Notes: a model not told the origin generated them from the sequence alone. 64,000 nt of DNA from Pomacea canaliculata (GCF_003073045.1 NC_037590.1:7094016-7158015), one strand, 5' to 3'; shown: positions 48,501-60,622, numbered from the stretch's first letter. Translations and numbers: made by a program.

Positions 48501-51500
48501 ACTTTTCCGTTCATGTTTTTCTCATCGTTTGATGAAGCTAAGGGGAATCGAGAACAGGATAGGGGTTACTGGGTACGGAGGAGAATCTCGACACAGCCGT
48601 AAGTTATGATACTTAAACGAAAATCTCACTTAGCTTGTAAAACACAACACAAACACGTATGCACGCTCGTGCGCGCGCGTACACACACACAAACAATGTC
48701 GGTTATTTATCGACGATGTGCAGGCGCCGTTGCCTTCCGAGCAGTCGTTGGTGTCTATACAGAGGCCAGCGTGAATGGCTTGTTAATGGCGGATGACAGT
48801 TTTTATCCGGTCGGAAGGCACCTGTCGGCATAAACAAGGGCGAATTTGTCAGTGCTGTGCTCCAGGCCAATCATTGCTCATTGTATCCGTGAAAACGGCG
48901 GAGGTCACGCTGCTCTGACTGGACGCATAGAAACCGGGAACCCTCAAGGCGAGTCTTTTTACATCCACCTCATCTTCCTTCTCTCTGCGTTTGCCATCAT
49001 TTTCAGCCGAAAGTTTTGACAACCCACAACTCTCAGCACTCTGGCAGTCTCCGGTGACAATGCAATATCCAATCATTGTCAGCAGTCCACAATTAGCACA
49101 ATATTTTTTTGTTGTTGTTTTTTTCAGAAAGTAAAATTTCAAAAAATGTAACTATGCAGACTTTCTTTCCCCCTTTTACATGCAATAGTTCATTTCCTTG
49201 GATGATTGCATTAAAAAAAAAAAGAAGAAAAAACAAACTAAAACGTTCGTGAAAGCAAACAGTTGTAATAAATGTTTGGTACCTGACTAGAGATTAGGGC
49301 AGTGGTTCTTAACCTTGTTTGAGGTACCGAACCCACAAGTTTCATATGCACATTCACCGAACCTTCTTTAGTGTCATCACGAATTGCGGGTGTGTCTTCA
49401 CCTCCCTGGCGGAGGCTCCGCCGAACCCCTGAGACCGACTCACCGAACCCCTAGGGTTCGATCGAACCCCGGTTAAGAACCACTGGATTAGGGTATCAGG
49501 ACGTCAGGAATGTATCAAACTGCCTGATAGATTTTCTGTTTTCTCAAAAGGACGTTGCCCAAAAGACGCATCCCTTTAGAGACGTAAAATAACCATCGAA
49601 TGCAGGACCGTGCTATGTATGCTTGCTGTTAAAGCTCTCGTGCGTGTCGCACTGTCCGAGTGCTGGTCAGCTTAGAAAATACACGGTGCAAAATCCAAAT
49701 TTCCACACTGTTATAGTCACAATGCACGAATCTAAAATATTGAGATGTGAAGAAGCTAAAACAGTGGCTTGACGAGTTTTCACAAATATGTCATAAACAT
49801 ATGGTCTCCATTCTGTAATTGTCTGCAACATGTGTGACATGACACCATGTACATTTATGTCACGGTTTTGTCATCTTATTTTTGAACAGGGATGTTTGCT
49901 TACCTGTACCTTGTTTCTCGATAGCAGTAAAGATTTATTTATTCAGAATATGGGGGATAGTATTGTGTACTGTACTCAGCTCGGTCGTTTCAAAAAAAAA
50001 AAAAAGAACCGATGCTCTGATGAACCTCAGAGTTTTGCTGTGGCGAAAGTTTGCCGCTGTCTCTCCGCAATATGAATAACAGCCCTAGAGAGGAATCGTT
50101 GGACCTCTCTGCAAGAAGATTCTGTTTCCTGCCCCATGGTATCAGATTACATTTATATCTTTATCAACTTTGCTTTAACCAGCATTTCAATCCCAGTCCC
50201 CACTTTGATTCCGGCCAATGGATCCAGGCAACCAATGTTTTTTTCATCGCTGCCTGCATGATTGGATGGCTATCTATTCGTCGTAGTCTCAACGCGATAA
50301 TATACACCCTTATACGAAATAAGAAAAGACAATCTATTTATTTTCTAATGGGGTTATGTCGCTGAAAGTGTTGAGGAAACAGCTTTCTGGTAACAATATA
50401 TCATTCTCAGTCTAGAAAGGGGATTGAGCTATCCTTATTGCAAGTTCTCGTATGAATTACAACAATCACAGCCACCGGAAATAAGACTCCATTGCATTGA
50501 ATTTCCACTCTGTCCATTCTAGACAGTCTCAGGAAGAGAGGGTTAAAAAAAAATTGTTGCCTGTCGATGGAACTTTCTTGCTTGGCGAGGTAGTTGTAAA
50601 GGCAAGACAGAGGTAGAAGAATTTTTTTCTGAAACCGTTCAAGCGCTGAAGGGAAAGTTCAATACTTCAATTTGTATACGTACACACAATTTGTTTTAGA
50701 GATCTGTAAGAGTTCAGAAACCTTTTTTTCTTAATTATTGGGTTGATTTCACTAATAACAAAATACAATTTTCCTAACCGAATAAGCCTTGCTCAGTTCG
50801 CGAGATGCAAGATGTATCATCCTTCACAAAGAATTTATTATCGTGGAGCCACAAACGTCCACGACAAATACACCTAATAAAATTATTTCCCTGCCACACT
50901 CATTGGCTGTAGCCTTTAGAATGAAAGCATGCCATTTCACATTGCTTCGTTTCATTCGGGTTTATTCTCCTACATTGAACAGATCACATACACAAACGCG
51001 GTCGCAGTGTGTCCACAGCTGGCAGGGGATGTCCAGGCTTTTTGGACGGCTTGTTGACAGAAGAGATCATGGAACCAGCGAGCAATCTGGGAGACATACA
51101 GAGAAAGTTGCACATGACACGACCTCTCTGAACACAAGCTGACACTAGCTTAAGGTGATCCCATGGGTATTTACCTGGGGTCTTTCTTAGTAAGGCACCC
51201 CGCTTTGCGGCAGAATTTTCCGACCGCTAGAAACCTGCTTACGCACGCATAGGGTGAAAAAAAAAGCTTAATTATAACATTAAAGTAGAGATGAGAGTAG
51301 AGGGGGATTGTGGCCTGGCGAGAGCTGCCTGGTGTTGACCAACCGGAGACAACAAAGCGTGTGCTTTTGTGCAGTGTTGCCGGAAAGAGCTCGGTAACAG
51401 TTGCGCACCAGTCGATCAGGATCAATCGCTCATCCATCGATGGCGCTGGTCCAGAGGCGCTTTGTCTAATCAGACCCGCCGCAGGGAGTCGTGCAGCGAG

Positions 51501-54500
51501 TGCAGTACCAGACGACACAACCCGCTGAAGGTTGTGGACACCCAACTGGCAAGCACGAAAAGCTCACGAGGAAGGAGAGGAGTAGGGTACCGACTGATGG
51601 CAAGGTTTGATGTTGGCATCACGCGGCCGGCATCTGCATGCCAGATCACAGGCTGCCAGTCCATGCATGTAGCGCAAATGGAACTCTCTTCTTAAACGAT
51701 TTTTTTATTTTTATGATATTATTATCATTAATATTATTATTTTTACGGGCGACCTGCCAACTCGTGCGTAAACTTGACGAGCTGGAAGCTTCTTCAAAGA
51801 GTGAGGCATGCATGCTGATGTTGCTGTTTCTCTTCTTACCTTTGTCTCGCTAGCTTAAGAAATAACTTCCATTCCCACCCCCACTCCCTACTCACAAGCA
51901 CACTCTGATTGCTGTGATCGTGTCCCTCCCATAACGGATCAGAATTCAGATCATGGGCTTTTTTTTTTCTTCGCATGCTCTCCATTCGATAAATCGTAAC
52001 AGCTGCAGTATTATTATTAAAGGTTTCTCTTGGCCAGCTCTTTCCAAGACCTTTGTATGAAAGGTAAATAGCATAACCTGCTGATGCATGAAATAAATTT
52101 ACACGTGCGCTCGCTTCTTTTATGAAAAAGAACGGTGTTGAAATGTTACTCGGAGCGGTTAGAACAGACGAAGACGATGGTAAGTCGAAAGGAAACTAAG
52201 GTAACATGTGCACTCTTGTCCGCTGTACCCGTGCACTCTGTACCGACATCAAACATACCCGCCCACAGACGCAGACCGTATGATCAGACTATAACGTGCG
52301 TAGTCGTTCTCCTGTTTGCACGTGCGTCTTTGACGAGAGTAAGAAGTGCGAGCGATCGGCGTTTCAATAGAGTCTTCTGTGATTTAGACTGCTGACAGCT
52401 TAGGTGATTATACCATCGAGAGAATAATAGAAAAGACATTTCAAGAGTTTCGTAAATTTTAAGCAAGTAATTAAGGATACGCCATCGGAATAATTTTCTC
52501 CACTTGCAGTTGCCACCAAGCAGCTGTTTGCTGAATGCGATCCGTGACATCCTGTCTGTGATCTCATCCTCTCATGTGCTGTAGAGACAGGCTGGCAGCA
52601 ATCCTTCTGCCAAACGCCGAGCGAGGAAGCAGCATAACTGGGGGAATTCATCCCAGATGCAGCCATCATTAGCATTCCGTTCATCATCATAGAGCAGCGA
52701 GTCCCAGTAACGAAGATGGGTGAAGGTGCGAGGACGAGTCGGATTGAAAGACTGTGCTGTCGTGTATTTCGGTCTGCGGTAGACGTTTGGAAGAACGAAC
52801 TTTGAACTGGCCAACGCGTGCATTAAGGCATAGGTTGGAGCAAATCACTATAGAAAGATCTGGCCCAAAATAAGTCCAAAATGGTCGCATCTTTTCGGTA
52901 TAAAGTGCAATAGCACGTGTGAGAGAGAGGTAAACCAACGGTGTAAACCAACTTGCTCTTATGGGCAGTATAATCTCGCCACAAATGTATCATTATTTTG
53001 CTGCAGGGACACAACTCATGTCGGTTACTATCAACTCCGAAGATTTGGTTGACAACAAAATTTACTGTTGGAAGAGTTTGCGGGAGAAATCAATCTCGGG
53101 ACAATGTGTGCTTTGACCTCCCAGGGCAACGCAGAGTTCTATTACTGGCTTGCTGATAAATATCAGGAGAACCATATCTGTCTCGTATAATACGACTTAT
53201 TCCAGTTTCGTCCCTTGGCCTGTAGATAGACTGGATGGATGCAGCACCAGACCAACTTCGTCAGCGTCCCGCATGAGTGCACCTGTCCGCTCTGTTAGGT
53301 TCGCCAGCCTGTTCTTCCTTTAGCGACCTCGGCAACGGTCCCTGGAGGATGGCCTGAGAGTATGAAGTCGAATCGTGAGGTCAAATCAGTCAAACGTTTG
53401 ATGCTTGTTGCCTGCAGGAGTTCCCTAGGGCTCGCAAGGGAGATGACCACCCGCCGAACATTGTCGTTGGTCTTGTAGATAATTCGAAGCACTGGATTAA
53501 ATTGTCTAGCGTTCCTTTTTTTTTCTTCATTCGTAAAGCAGGATGGACAAGGAATGATGTGACAATGGCGTTTGTCTCAGACCGCAAACACATTTGGAAA
53601 GTTGGAAAGCTTGATGACATGTCATTCCTTGTAGTTTGTTAAATGATTCGTTCGTTATTTCAGGTGAAGCAGTTTTGGTGTATAAATCTTAACACTGGGT
53701 ACAGCTGATTATGATTAAAGATTTAAAACTCTGCAGAAACGAAATACGTGTTATTAAATTTTTCAGCGTATGGCGTTAATGCAGACGTTATATGCAACTT
53801 ATTTTTCTTGCCGATCTTATAATTTACAAGTAATTAGGTACTCTTCCCTGTTAATTTGTTTGCAGGGCTGGCTGCCTTGCCGTGATATAGGTTTCGTTGC
53901 TGGCTCGGCTTAAAACACCCATCCCCTCCCCCCTCTCTATTAATTGATCCGTACCCTTTGTAACGTACCCAGGCGATCAGCTGAATCATTCATCACATTC
54001 TTTTTGTCTGTATTTTTATTTTGTTTTGCACAGTCGTTTTCGTGTTACCGTTTACTGCCTTCAGGAAGCGTGCTTTCATACAAAACTCATTCCTTTTAAG
54101 TGTAATTAGCAGTTTGGTTACATAATTTTTTTACCCTCTACTTCAGCTCGTCAAATCTGATCGAAGAGCTTTCCTAAAAGTTAATGCTACTAAAAATACT
54201 CCGCAGTCGAAAGCTTTTATTGAAATTAAGTGCTATCAAAAACATTTTCTGATAGCGTCCTGACGGACTTCATTAATGAGTTCTGTCGATAGGATTAGGT
54301 CATCCATCATGAGATATTCATGTTGTGCTATACTTTGTGAGACATAACTCGTCACATAGGTGTGATGATGCGTGGAATTCTGTTGTTTGTTGGTTGGTTT
54401 TTACCGCGAGAGTGAGTTATATATTTCCTGTAAATAAGTAATCAATTATCCATTAAGTAACAATACCGTTCTGTAGCGATCTTTTGTCTTTATTCAGAAA

Positions 54501-57500
54501 TTCCGTGTTCGTTACATGCGCACTCACTTTAACGTTCGTCATAAACGGACACAGTGAAATATGTGAATAATTTTAGCAAATTTTTAGCATGCGATCCTGC
54601 AACAAAACTGCCTAACATAATTTCGCATTGACTTTATGTTCTCAGTCCAGAAGGTCTTTTAAAATTGTTCGTCTTCTCAGTGTTGCTCAGAAATGCCTAA
54701 CTTCTATAGACACCTATTGAGAGAATACCAAATTGCTAGAATAATTCATTGCTACATTGATTAAACATTAAACCTTTGTCTCAATTTATTTGATATTACT
54801 GGAATATAATAAATAATTTTTTTACAAATAATATCATTTGCGTAGCAAGATTAGTGGTTTTTCGATTTTGTCTTTATTATTTCATGTTTGTTTTGTTTGT
54901 TTGTGTTTTTTAATTTTTATTTGATACAACTTTTTATTTTTTTTTACTTTGTATTTATGTGTTCTGAATACCCTTTGTGGGCTACGAGGAAACAATTACC
55001 CTTTCTTGCCCTGGTAATGGCAAGTTAGCGCTAGCCGTGAATACTCGCTTACACACCAGACAGACGTCCCGCGTCGTGTAATAGAGAAAAAGATGAGGAA
55101 AGGGTTGGGCGCTGCCCTGGGAGACAGCTAATTACTTTGTAAGTTCATTCAAACATAGCAGGCTTGCCGGTCGCTATCCCAGGGGTTCGGATCCGCGGCG
55201 CGGCGCAGACTGCGTCAGTTGTGGCGATGTGTGGCTGACTGCCATTGAATGTTTCGGTGCCCTGGTCATCCCGCAAAATTTGCATCAAAGGTCTGTCTAC
55301 TCTGACTTCGTGTCTGTTCATTACAGTTCGGTGCGGGCCGACTGTTTGCAGGCTCCCCCAGGGCCTTGGCTGTTTTCGTGAAACACATTTTAGACAATAG
55401 GTGTTTCTGAAGTGTTTTGTCCCTAATAGTTGTTCAATCGCTTTCCATGCGCTTGTCGTTGCACAGACAACAATGTTTTATGCTCTGGTTAAGCGCTGAA
55501 GCATAACATTAGTTGAATAGTGTGTGTGAGTGAGACTACATTTGAGAAAGATATAAAAATATGTGATGTTATCCTCTCCTTCACCCTGCAGATGGCAGTA
55601 ATGTGTCTGCCGAGCGAGAGTGCATCGTCACTAAGAGAATTCATTCCAGATGGAGCAATCATTGGCATGTTGTTCGCGGTCACAGACTAGTGAGCCCTAA
55701 TAACGATGGTGTGTGTGTGGTAGGGGGAATAGGTGTTTACGCCGAGCCAGGAACTAAGGATATATATCACGGCAAAGCAGCCAACCCTGTAAATTGATGA
55801 TGATGGCGGCGGCGGCGGCGGTAGTGGTGGTGATGATGATGGTGATTAATATATATAGCACTTTAAACCACCATCAAAGGCAGGCTCAAAGTGCTTTACA
55901 AATAAAAATATAAAAAATAACAAATAAATAAGAACACACAACATTAATAATGAGCGTTGATCTTAAAAAATATATAAAATTAAGATTATTGCGTGTCCAC
56001 TCATGTCAAATAACGCCGTCAGTACTTATGCGGTCTGTATCCTCGCCATTTCCATAAAATCTTCGTTAAGTGAATAAAGTTTTGCTTTGAAAAGTAGCTT
56101 AGAGTTAGTACGATGTTTTTTATGGAAGCTCAACTGTCAATCTTTGGTGGAGTGGCTTAACTTTTGCAGACAGAAATAGGGTTCCATAATGACAACAGAT
56201 GCCGAGATCTGAACCCAGGACCGCCAATCATCACTGTATTGATGACATTAGCTAATCGTTGCGCCACCGGACCGCGCAGTGAAAGTAAGGGAAGTGCATG
56301 GATAGGAAAGTATACAGATATCTCACATTCGTGTTTGTATTTATGGGATTTACAAATTGTTCGCTTGGAAAATTGCTTGTAAAATGTCCTTTCTCGATGA
56401 GTCGTGATTGGATAAAAGCGATTTCGATGGAAAGACACATTGTCGGATACGGATTTTTTTAAATTTCTGCAGTTAGGAAACAAGGGACATTAAAAAAGAC
56501 TATACGTATAATATTTCTAGAACAGAACTGTGATTCCTGCGTAATGGGAGGAGCAGAGCTCAGCCATGCGATCATTTTGAAGGTAGTGCCGTGCGTGTGC
56601 TGCGGTTAGTGATCCTGTCCGAGTTCTCAGAGTATACTTGGAGAAGTGCGCCAAGAACAACACCTGTCGTGCGCTCTGTCAGCGCCTTTGCACTGTTTTC
56701 CGTCTTGGGTGCCTTAGTAGGCTTTTTACTGTAAAGAACTAGTAGGGGGCAAAGTTTTCGCAAACTATTGGATAAAGCGCAGTGCAAGACAATCTGAACC
56801 AATATCTTGCGCCATGATGAACCCAATCCTTAGGACAGAAACTTGCACCCTTACAAGTGCTTTAAGCTCCACGATATCCCTTTCTTCTGAACCACTACAG
56901 CACCAGTGCCTTTATTATTTGTACAATAAGCCCTACAGCAGGCAATGCTATATACTCTTCTTTTTGAGCACAGTAGAGATTGGCAACAGGTGTACAGGTT
57001 AGACAGGAAGAAGACCACTAGCGACCTCTGTGTCGCTCTGTCATCAGTGTTAGACTGGACAAGTTTTATCGCTCGGCTAACACTTGTGCATTACATCGCT
57101 TTAATTTTTATTCTATCGCCTGCATACAAGGCGCAAATTAAATGCACCATTACATGTCCTGGCCAATAGACCAGAATAAATACGTATACATTAATGTACA
57201 GGTGTTGTTAATCATGCGTAATTTAGTCGTATGAAGCTCCATGTGGTAAATCTGTTATATACTCATTATATACTCGTGTGCTCATGCCGGCTTGTGTGCG
57301 GTTTGTGTGTGATTATGAGCGGAGGAGTGGGACGACATTCGGGAAACAGTGAAAAAACAACCAACAGCAGTTATCAAGCTAATGCATCACAAAAACTTTC
57401 TTTTTCCTTTTATTTTTTTATGATAGATTACTTGAACAAGTAACATCATCACCAAATGTCATTACATTGGGGATCTGTCTGTGTGTGTGTACACGTGCAG

Positions 57501-60287
57501 TTTTGAGAAAAGCCGCGTTTTTTTTATCTTAGTCTCTAGACACTGCACACCGACATGAAGATTGGCAGCGAATCGCTCATCAGTTAGACTTCCTGTCGAC
57601 CGTGTCTGGCCTCGCTGCCAGTCTGTCTCTCGCCCCACACATTGACACCCACCATGTAGACAGCTTGCTACGAATATATAGATATTATGGGACTTTTTTT
57701 AGCAGTTGTACGGAGCATCCATGAGTGGTTGGCGTGACCAATAGACTAAAAGCCGCCTTGTGTGAAGGTTGATGACGAGCTCTAATGCGATCAGACCGGT
57801 CGTTAAGCTTCCCTCTCTCATTCTGTCCCTCCTCTTGCACCACCTACTCCTCCGTGGACTGGGGAACTGGGGATCGAATACTCGTAGACGCTGCAGTCAA
57901 TCAGAGAACTGGGGAAAAGGCTTCATGCGTTAATCAGTCATGTGTAACGTGAGGTCATAGATTGATGACTTTTATGAGCAGGTGAAAATGTCAGTTGAAG
58001 TGTGCTTGCCATCTCTCAAATAGAAGGTAGTCATTGAATCAGACTGGAAGAATACGTTGCGGTTTAGTCATCCATCATTTTGGCAACGACAAAAAAGTGC
58101 ATTGGAGTGTGTGTTTATGGATGTTGCACTTAAGTGAAATCAGTCCTAAAGTCCCTGATTCAAATATTGCTATTTCACCAGCAGAGAGAATGGCCTGAAA
58201 ACCAGCAATACACATGTAGTGACAGACTTAGCATCTCATACGTGCTGTTGGAGTGTAATGAAAACAAAGAAAGAGAATAACTCGTCTTACACTGGGATTA
58301 AACATTAATAGTTATGGCATATTATACGTATGTATATTTTCAAATCACGTATCTTCCAAGACTTGATAAATCTGCAGTGTTTTGAGTAAAAGGTTTGTTA
58401 CACCTTCTGCATTTCCCGGCCTCCACTTGGGTTTACCCGAGAATTTTTAGAATTCTTGGTTTCACTTGTTTTCTTAATATAGTCCTCGTTTCTTTTTCTT
58501 TCCCTCTTTTTTTTTTTCTCTCTCTCTCCCAAGTTAAGAGTGCGATTTATTTCTGCTAACTTCTATCGTCAAGCGAGGCGGCAGACGTCGGCGCAATTAC
58601 AAGACTGGCGACAGCGGCGAGACTGCCCGGGCCTCGCCAACGATCGTAGCTAAAGACAGCCTCACGCAGACACGTGGGAGGATTGCTGTCTCCCGAGAAG
58701 TGACCATCTGTAGGGAACGGGTGATGTCTGAGCCGCTGCCGTTAGTCACATCTCGGCTGCTGACCAGACCAATCTATCGTCCGCGCCTCCGACCCGCATC
58801 TAGACAATAGGTCCTTAGGCTGTCACTTGATGTGCAGCATGAAACGGAGACTTCCACGGAATCATGCCTGCAAATCATTGGGCTTTTCCTGGAGGGTTTT
58901 TCGAGATTTTAGACGTCCTTCTCGTGCGTGACTGGCTCCGGTGTGCAGGCTCTGTCCTCTACCGCTCGCCTGCAAATGTAGACATTTCTAGGTTTGCATT
59001 TATTGTTCAGTACGGGACAGTGTTAAAGACTTTGACTTCAGCAGCTTTAGTAGTTTTGTAAAACCTGTATTGGCTGTCATCAGAGAGGGTTGAACGAGGG
59101 TTATAGCTTAATTAGGCTAAGGAGAGAGCATGTTGTCTTGACTCGAATGCAGGGCTTCAAAAAGAAAATTAAAACATTTTCTGTTCTCTTTGTGCTGAGA
59201 GTACAGGAAGTTAATCGATTTGCCTAAAGAAAGTTGTGTTCTGCTTTAAAGAAACACCCCAGAAGGCGAATTGGAATGGAATTGAATTAGTCACGTGATG
59301 TCTCGAGGGACAGCTTGCCTGGATAGTGCTACGTTTTGCAGCAGATCTCTAGCGTCTCCATCGCCGGTCTTGCGGAGAGCTGTTGGAAAAATCACAGCTG
59401 CTGTGCCAGTTGTATTAATGGCCTTCGTTAACTTCAGCTTTTAACCTTTAAGGGCCTTCAGCTTATTTGTCAAACATATGATTGCTGCTGGAATATTTTA
59501 CCATAACAGTCATGTGACAAGTTGCCAAGCTCAGTCACATACTTGAGGACGATCTTCCTGTTTAGAAGATTCGTTAGACATCCCTTGCAGGTCGTTAAAG
59601 GGTGAACATTCTTCTGGCAGCAGGTACACTACCTGGGAGTCATTGCCTCTAGCGTTGGTAAATTTGTTGTTGGGTCAGCTGACCTGACCAAGTTCCTTGA
59701 GACAGGCAAGAGACATAAGCGCAAGGCTTGGCACCACTACGAGGAGAATGGGAAAGTAGAATAGCTGTCTGCCTACCACAGCAGATACTCAGCCCACCCA
59801 CACACAGGCGCACACACGTTCCACTCTATCCCCCCACCACCCCCCCCCAAAAAAAAAATTACAAAAGAAGACAGGCAAGAAAATGATAATTTATACCAAA
59901 ATAAATATTTCACAAGACATTTTCAGCCTACCACTCCCCCCCGACTCCTGTCGTTCTCTTGTTTTTTTAATTTCATGGTGTTTTATAAGCTGCGTAGGTT
60001 TATGACTCGTCCTCCACCTCTTTCTTTCAAAATGGTGCCCACTTGACAATAGATACAGACACTCGTGTGCACGCGCGCACGCATGCATCCACACACACAC
60101 ACACAAAGAGAGAGTGAGAACATCGCAGTGTATGATGCAATTGTTCAAACAATAACAAAACTTGTTTTTTTGTGTGTTTCAGATGGAGCTCGTGTTGCAG
60201 GATCTACCCCCATCGAAATACTGCTGCGTTCAAACTTCAAGCTTGTCATTAATGACAAGGAATATGTTGTCACCCCGCCAGATATAC
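42546..60287 (+). CDS. MCU: Mitochondrial calcium uniporter pore subunit MCU, 5' portion (3' exons beyond window)
   Basis: MCU forms the Ca2+ channel of the inner mitochondrial membrane. Visible exons: 42546-42641, 45328-45406, 45930-46100 and 60183-60287, with GT-AG sites and matching phases, about 150 residues. Exon 1 is an arginine-rich, acid-poor leader (MAVSPLRILIRRTF...) typical of mitochondrial import. Exons 2-4 give the linker and N-terminal matrix domain: DVTVQYRDGLPVVSVPLPSR, CEFTLKPVSHTVADF, EEDRGIDRVAIY-type QEDRGIDRVAIYKE, then FKLVINDKEYVVTPPDI. The coiled coils, two transmembrane segments and DIME selectivity filter must lie past base 64000; I find none of them in 60288-64000. 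MCU rather than MCUB is the natural call for a single invertebrate gene. Intron 3 (about 14 kb) holds a second homologous exon at 47057-47146. Confidence 0.93.
42642..45327 (+). other. Intron 1 of MCU
   Basis: The donor is TTGCAA/gtaagt and the acceptor is TCTGCAG. The first 500 bases are G+C-richer, including a GC-rich stretch at 43040-43110. There is an AT-rich '(taa)n' patch near 43262-43279. Open frames here (for example 43216-43515) have no recognisable homology. Confidence 0.55.
45407..45929 (+). other. Intron 2 of MCU
   Basis: The donor is AAATG/gtaagt and the acceptor is TTTGCTCAAG. Nothing recognisable is inside. Confidence 0.6.
47057..47146 (+). CDS. MCU: Duplicated, diverged MCU exon (alternative to exon 4)
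   Basis: The acceptor is a pyrimidine-rich stretch ending TTTATGCAG at 47056, and the donor is AAAA/gtaatg at 47147. It begins and ends in the same phase as the conserved exon 4 and is 90 nt against 105 nt, so either can be joined to exon 3 without changing frame. Translation aligns with exon 4: VEGRITLYQLA beside VAGSTPIEILL, and YRITVENKHYVD beside FKLVINDKEYVV, with a three-residue gap. There is no stop within the exon. This fits tandem exon duplication followed by divergence, with mutually exclusive use as the simplest model. Expression is unproven, and a decaying copy is the alternative. If the donor is skipped, translation continues through NAPAAQPSPSKNFPQY to TAA at 47197-47199. Confidence 0.7.
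47198..47203 (+). other. AATAAA overlapping the stop codon downstream of the alternative MCU exon
   Basis: The hexamer begins within the TAA that closes the read-through of the 47057 exon. If used as a poly(A) signal it would give a short MCU transcript encoding only the leader and N-terminal domain. A chance occurrence is quite possible in AT-rich DNA. Confidence 0.3.
47878..47935. repeat. GT-rich microsatellite region
   Basis: Interrupted (GT)n runs with CpG-containing interruptions lie in MCU intron 3. A related CG/CA-alternating stretch is found at about 48655-48695. Confidence 0.7.
49300..49485. mobile_element. 186-bp hAT-type MITE with perfect 15-bp TIRs and 8-bp target-site duplication
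   Basis: The left end CAGTGGTTCTTAACC (49300-49314) and right end GGTTAAGAACCACTG (49471-49485) are exact complements. Both sides are flanked by gattaggg (49292-49299 and 49486-49493), an exact 8-bp duplication as made by hAT transposases. The interior has no coding capacity but repeated 'ccgaaccc' blocks. The intact duplication and perfect TIRs suggest a young insertion mobilised in trans. Confidence 0.93.
52560..52720 (+). repeat. Dispersed repeat, copy A
   Basis: This block resembles 55561-55710 in order and spacing: 'gccgagcgag' around 52616, then '(g)aattcatcccagatg', 'agc.atcatt.gcat', 'ttc', and a 3' block 'ag..agtccc..taacgaagatgg'. The reverse strands of both copies read similar peptides (SGMNS..., ALSLG/ASSLG), but with no recognised family. 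It is probably an ancient, unnamed transposon fragment. Confidence 0.5.
53855..53935 (+). mobile_element. SINE 3' fragment
   Basis: It shares 'gcagggctggctgccttgcc', 'gtgatatag', 'gttgctggctcggc' and 'taaaacacc' plus a C-rich end with the SINE at 18160-18352. The tRNA-like head is missing. Confidence 0.7.
55561..55710 (+). repeat. Dispersed repeat, copy B
   Basis: This is the counterpart of the block at 52560-52720, sharing 'ctgccgagcgag', 'gaattcattccagatg', 'agcaatcattggcatg', and 'agtgagccctaataacgatggt' at the end. The two copies are about 3 kb apart in the same orientation inside one intron, so they may be a local duplication or two independent insertions. Confidence 0.5.
55795..55850 (+). 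repeat. Trinucleotide microsatellite (gat/ggc/ggt)
   Basis: Consecutive gat, ggc and ggt triplets adjoin the tail end of the composite SINE on the minus strand (55840-56290). They may have grown from its 3' terminal repeat. Confidence 0.8.
55840..56285 (-). mobile_element. Composite SINE: tRNA-like head with LINE-type 3' tail
   Basis: Read on the minus strand from about 56280 it begins 'gcggtccggtggcgcaacgatta', where TGGCGCAACGA is one base off the A-box consensus. It continues to 'tcctgggttcagatctcgg', which is B-box-like. Then come about 300 bases of body and the 3' tail 'gtaaagcactttgagcctgc', followed by '...aaagtgctatatatattaatc' at about 55850-55910. The head matches the SINE head at 60749. 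The tail matches the retrotransposon tails elsewhere in the window, suggesting dependence on a resident LINE. Confidence 0.65.
60068..60116. repeat. CG/CA microsatellite just upstream of MCU exon 4
   Basis: Alternating purine-pyrimidine sequence (gcacgcgcgcacgcatgcat, then (CA)n, then (GA)n) ends about 65 bases before the exon 4 acceptor. It could influence splicing or be inert. Confidence 0.75.
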
Positions 60288-60557
60288 GTAGGTTTGCTCA
60301 GTTTTTTTATTTTTAATTTCTTATCTTCTCATTTAATGATGTTCCTAGAACCGCTTACTTGTTGGCTTCAAGAGAGAGAGAGCACTGTGTATTTCATATT
60401 TTCTTGTGAAAGAGACATTGTTGATGATACCAACATATAGCTTTTTTCTTAAACATTTTGTTACTTTGTGCAGCGTGAAAGAGGGGAACCAACATGTTTC
60501 GTTTCGTTTCTTATGATCAAAAATACCTTTTCGAACATGGGTACGTTGACGGTCTCT

Positions 60558-60622
60558 CACACACACACACACACACGCACGCATGCACAGAATCACACAC
60601 CCACACACACACACACGTGCAG
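60558..60622. repeat. (CA)n microsatellite
   Basis: Two (CA)n runs are separated by a gcacgcatgcacagaat interruption, downstream of MCU exon 4. Confidence 0.85.

Larger units (their letters stand above)
47147..60182 (+). other. Giant MCU intron (part 3' of the alternative exon)
   Basis: This 13-kb stretch has markedly higher G+C than the first half of the window in many patches. It holds a hAT MITE (49300-49485), SINE pieces (53855-53935, 55840-56290), a diverged repeat pair (52560-52720 and 55561-55710), GT/CA and GGC/GAT microsatellites, and T-runs (48471-48490). I found no further MCU-like exon and no other gene. Confidence 0.55.

Noticed and set aside
50081..50365. Open frame with hydrophobic segment and a tail reminiscent of a receptor TM7 (LNAIIYTLIRNKKRQ)
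   Set aside because: It is only about 95 codons inside an MCU intron, with no flanking exons that extend it. The resemblance is short and most likely chance.
51171..51695. Cluster of overlapping 100-125-codon frames on both strands
   Set aside because: The patch is locally G+C-rich with few stops in all frames. No frame shows a domain, and the region lies inside the MCU intron.
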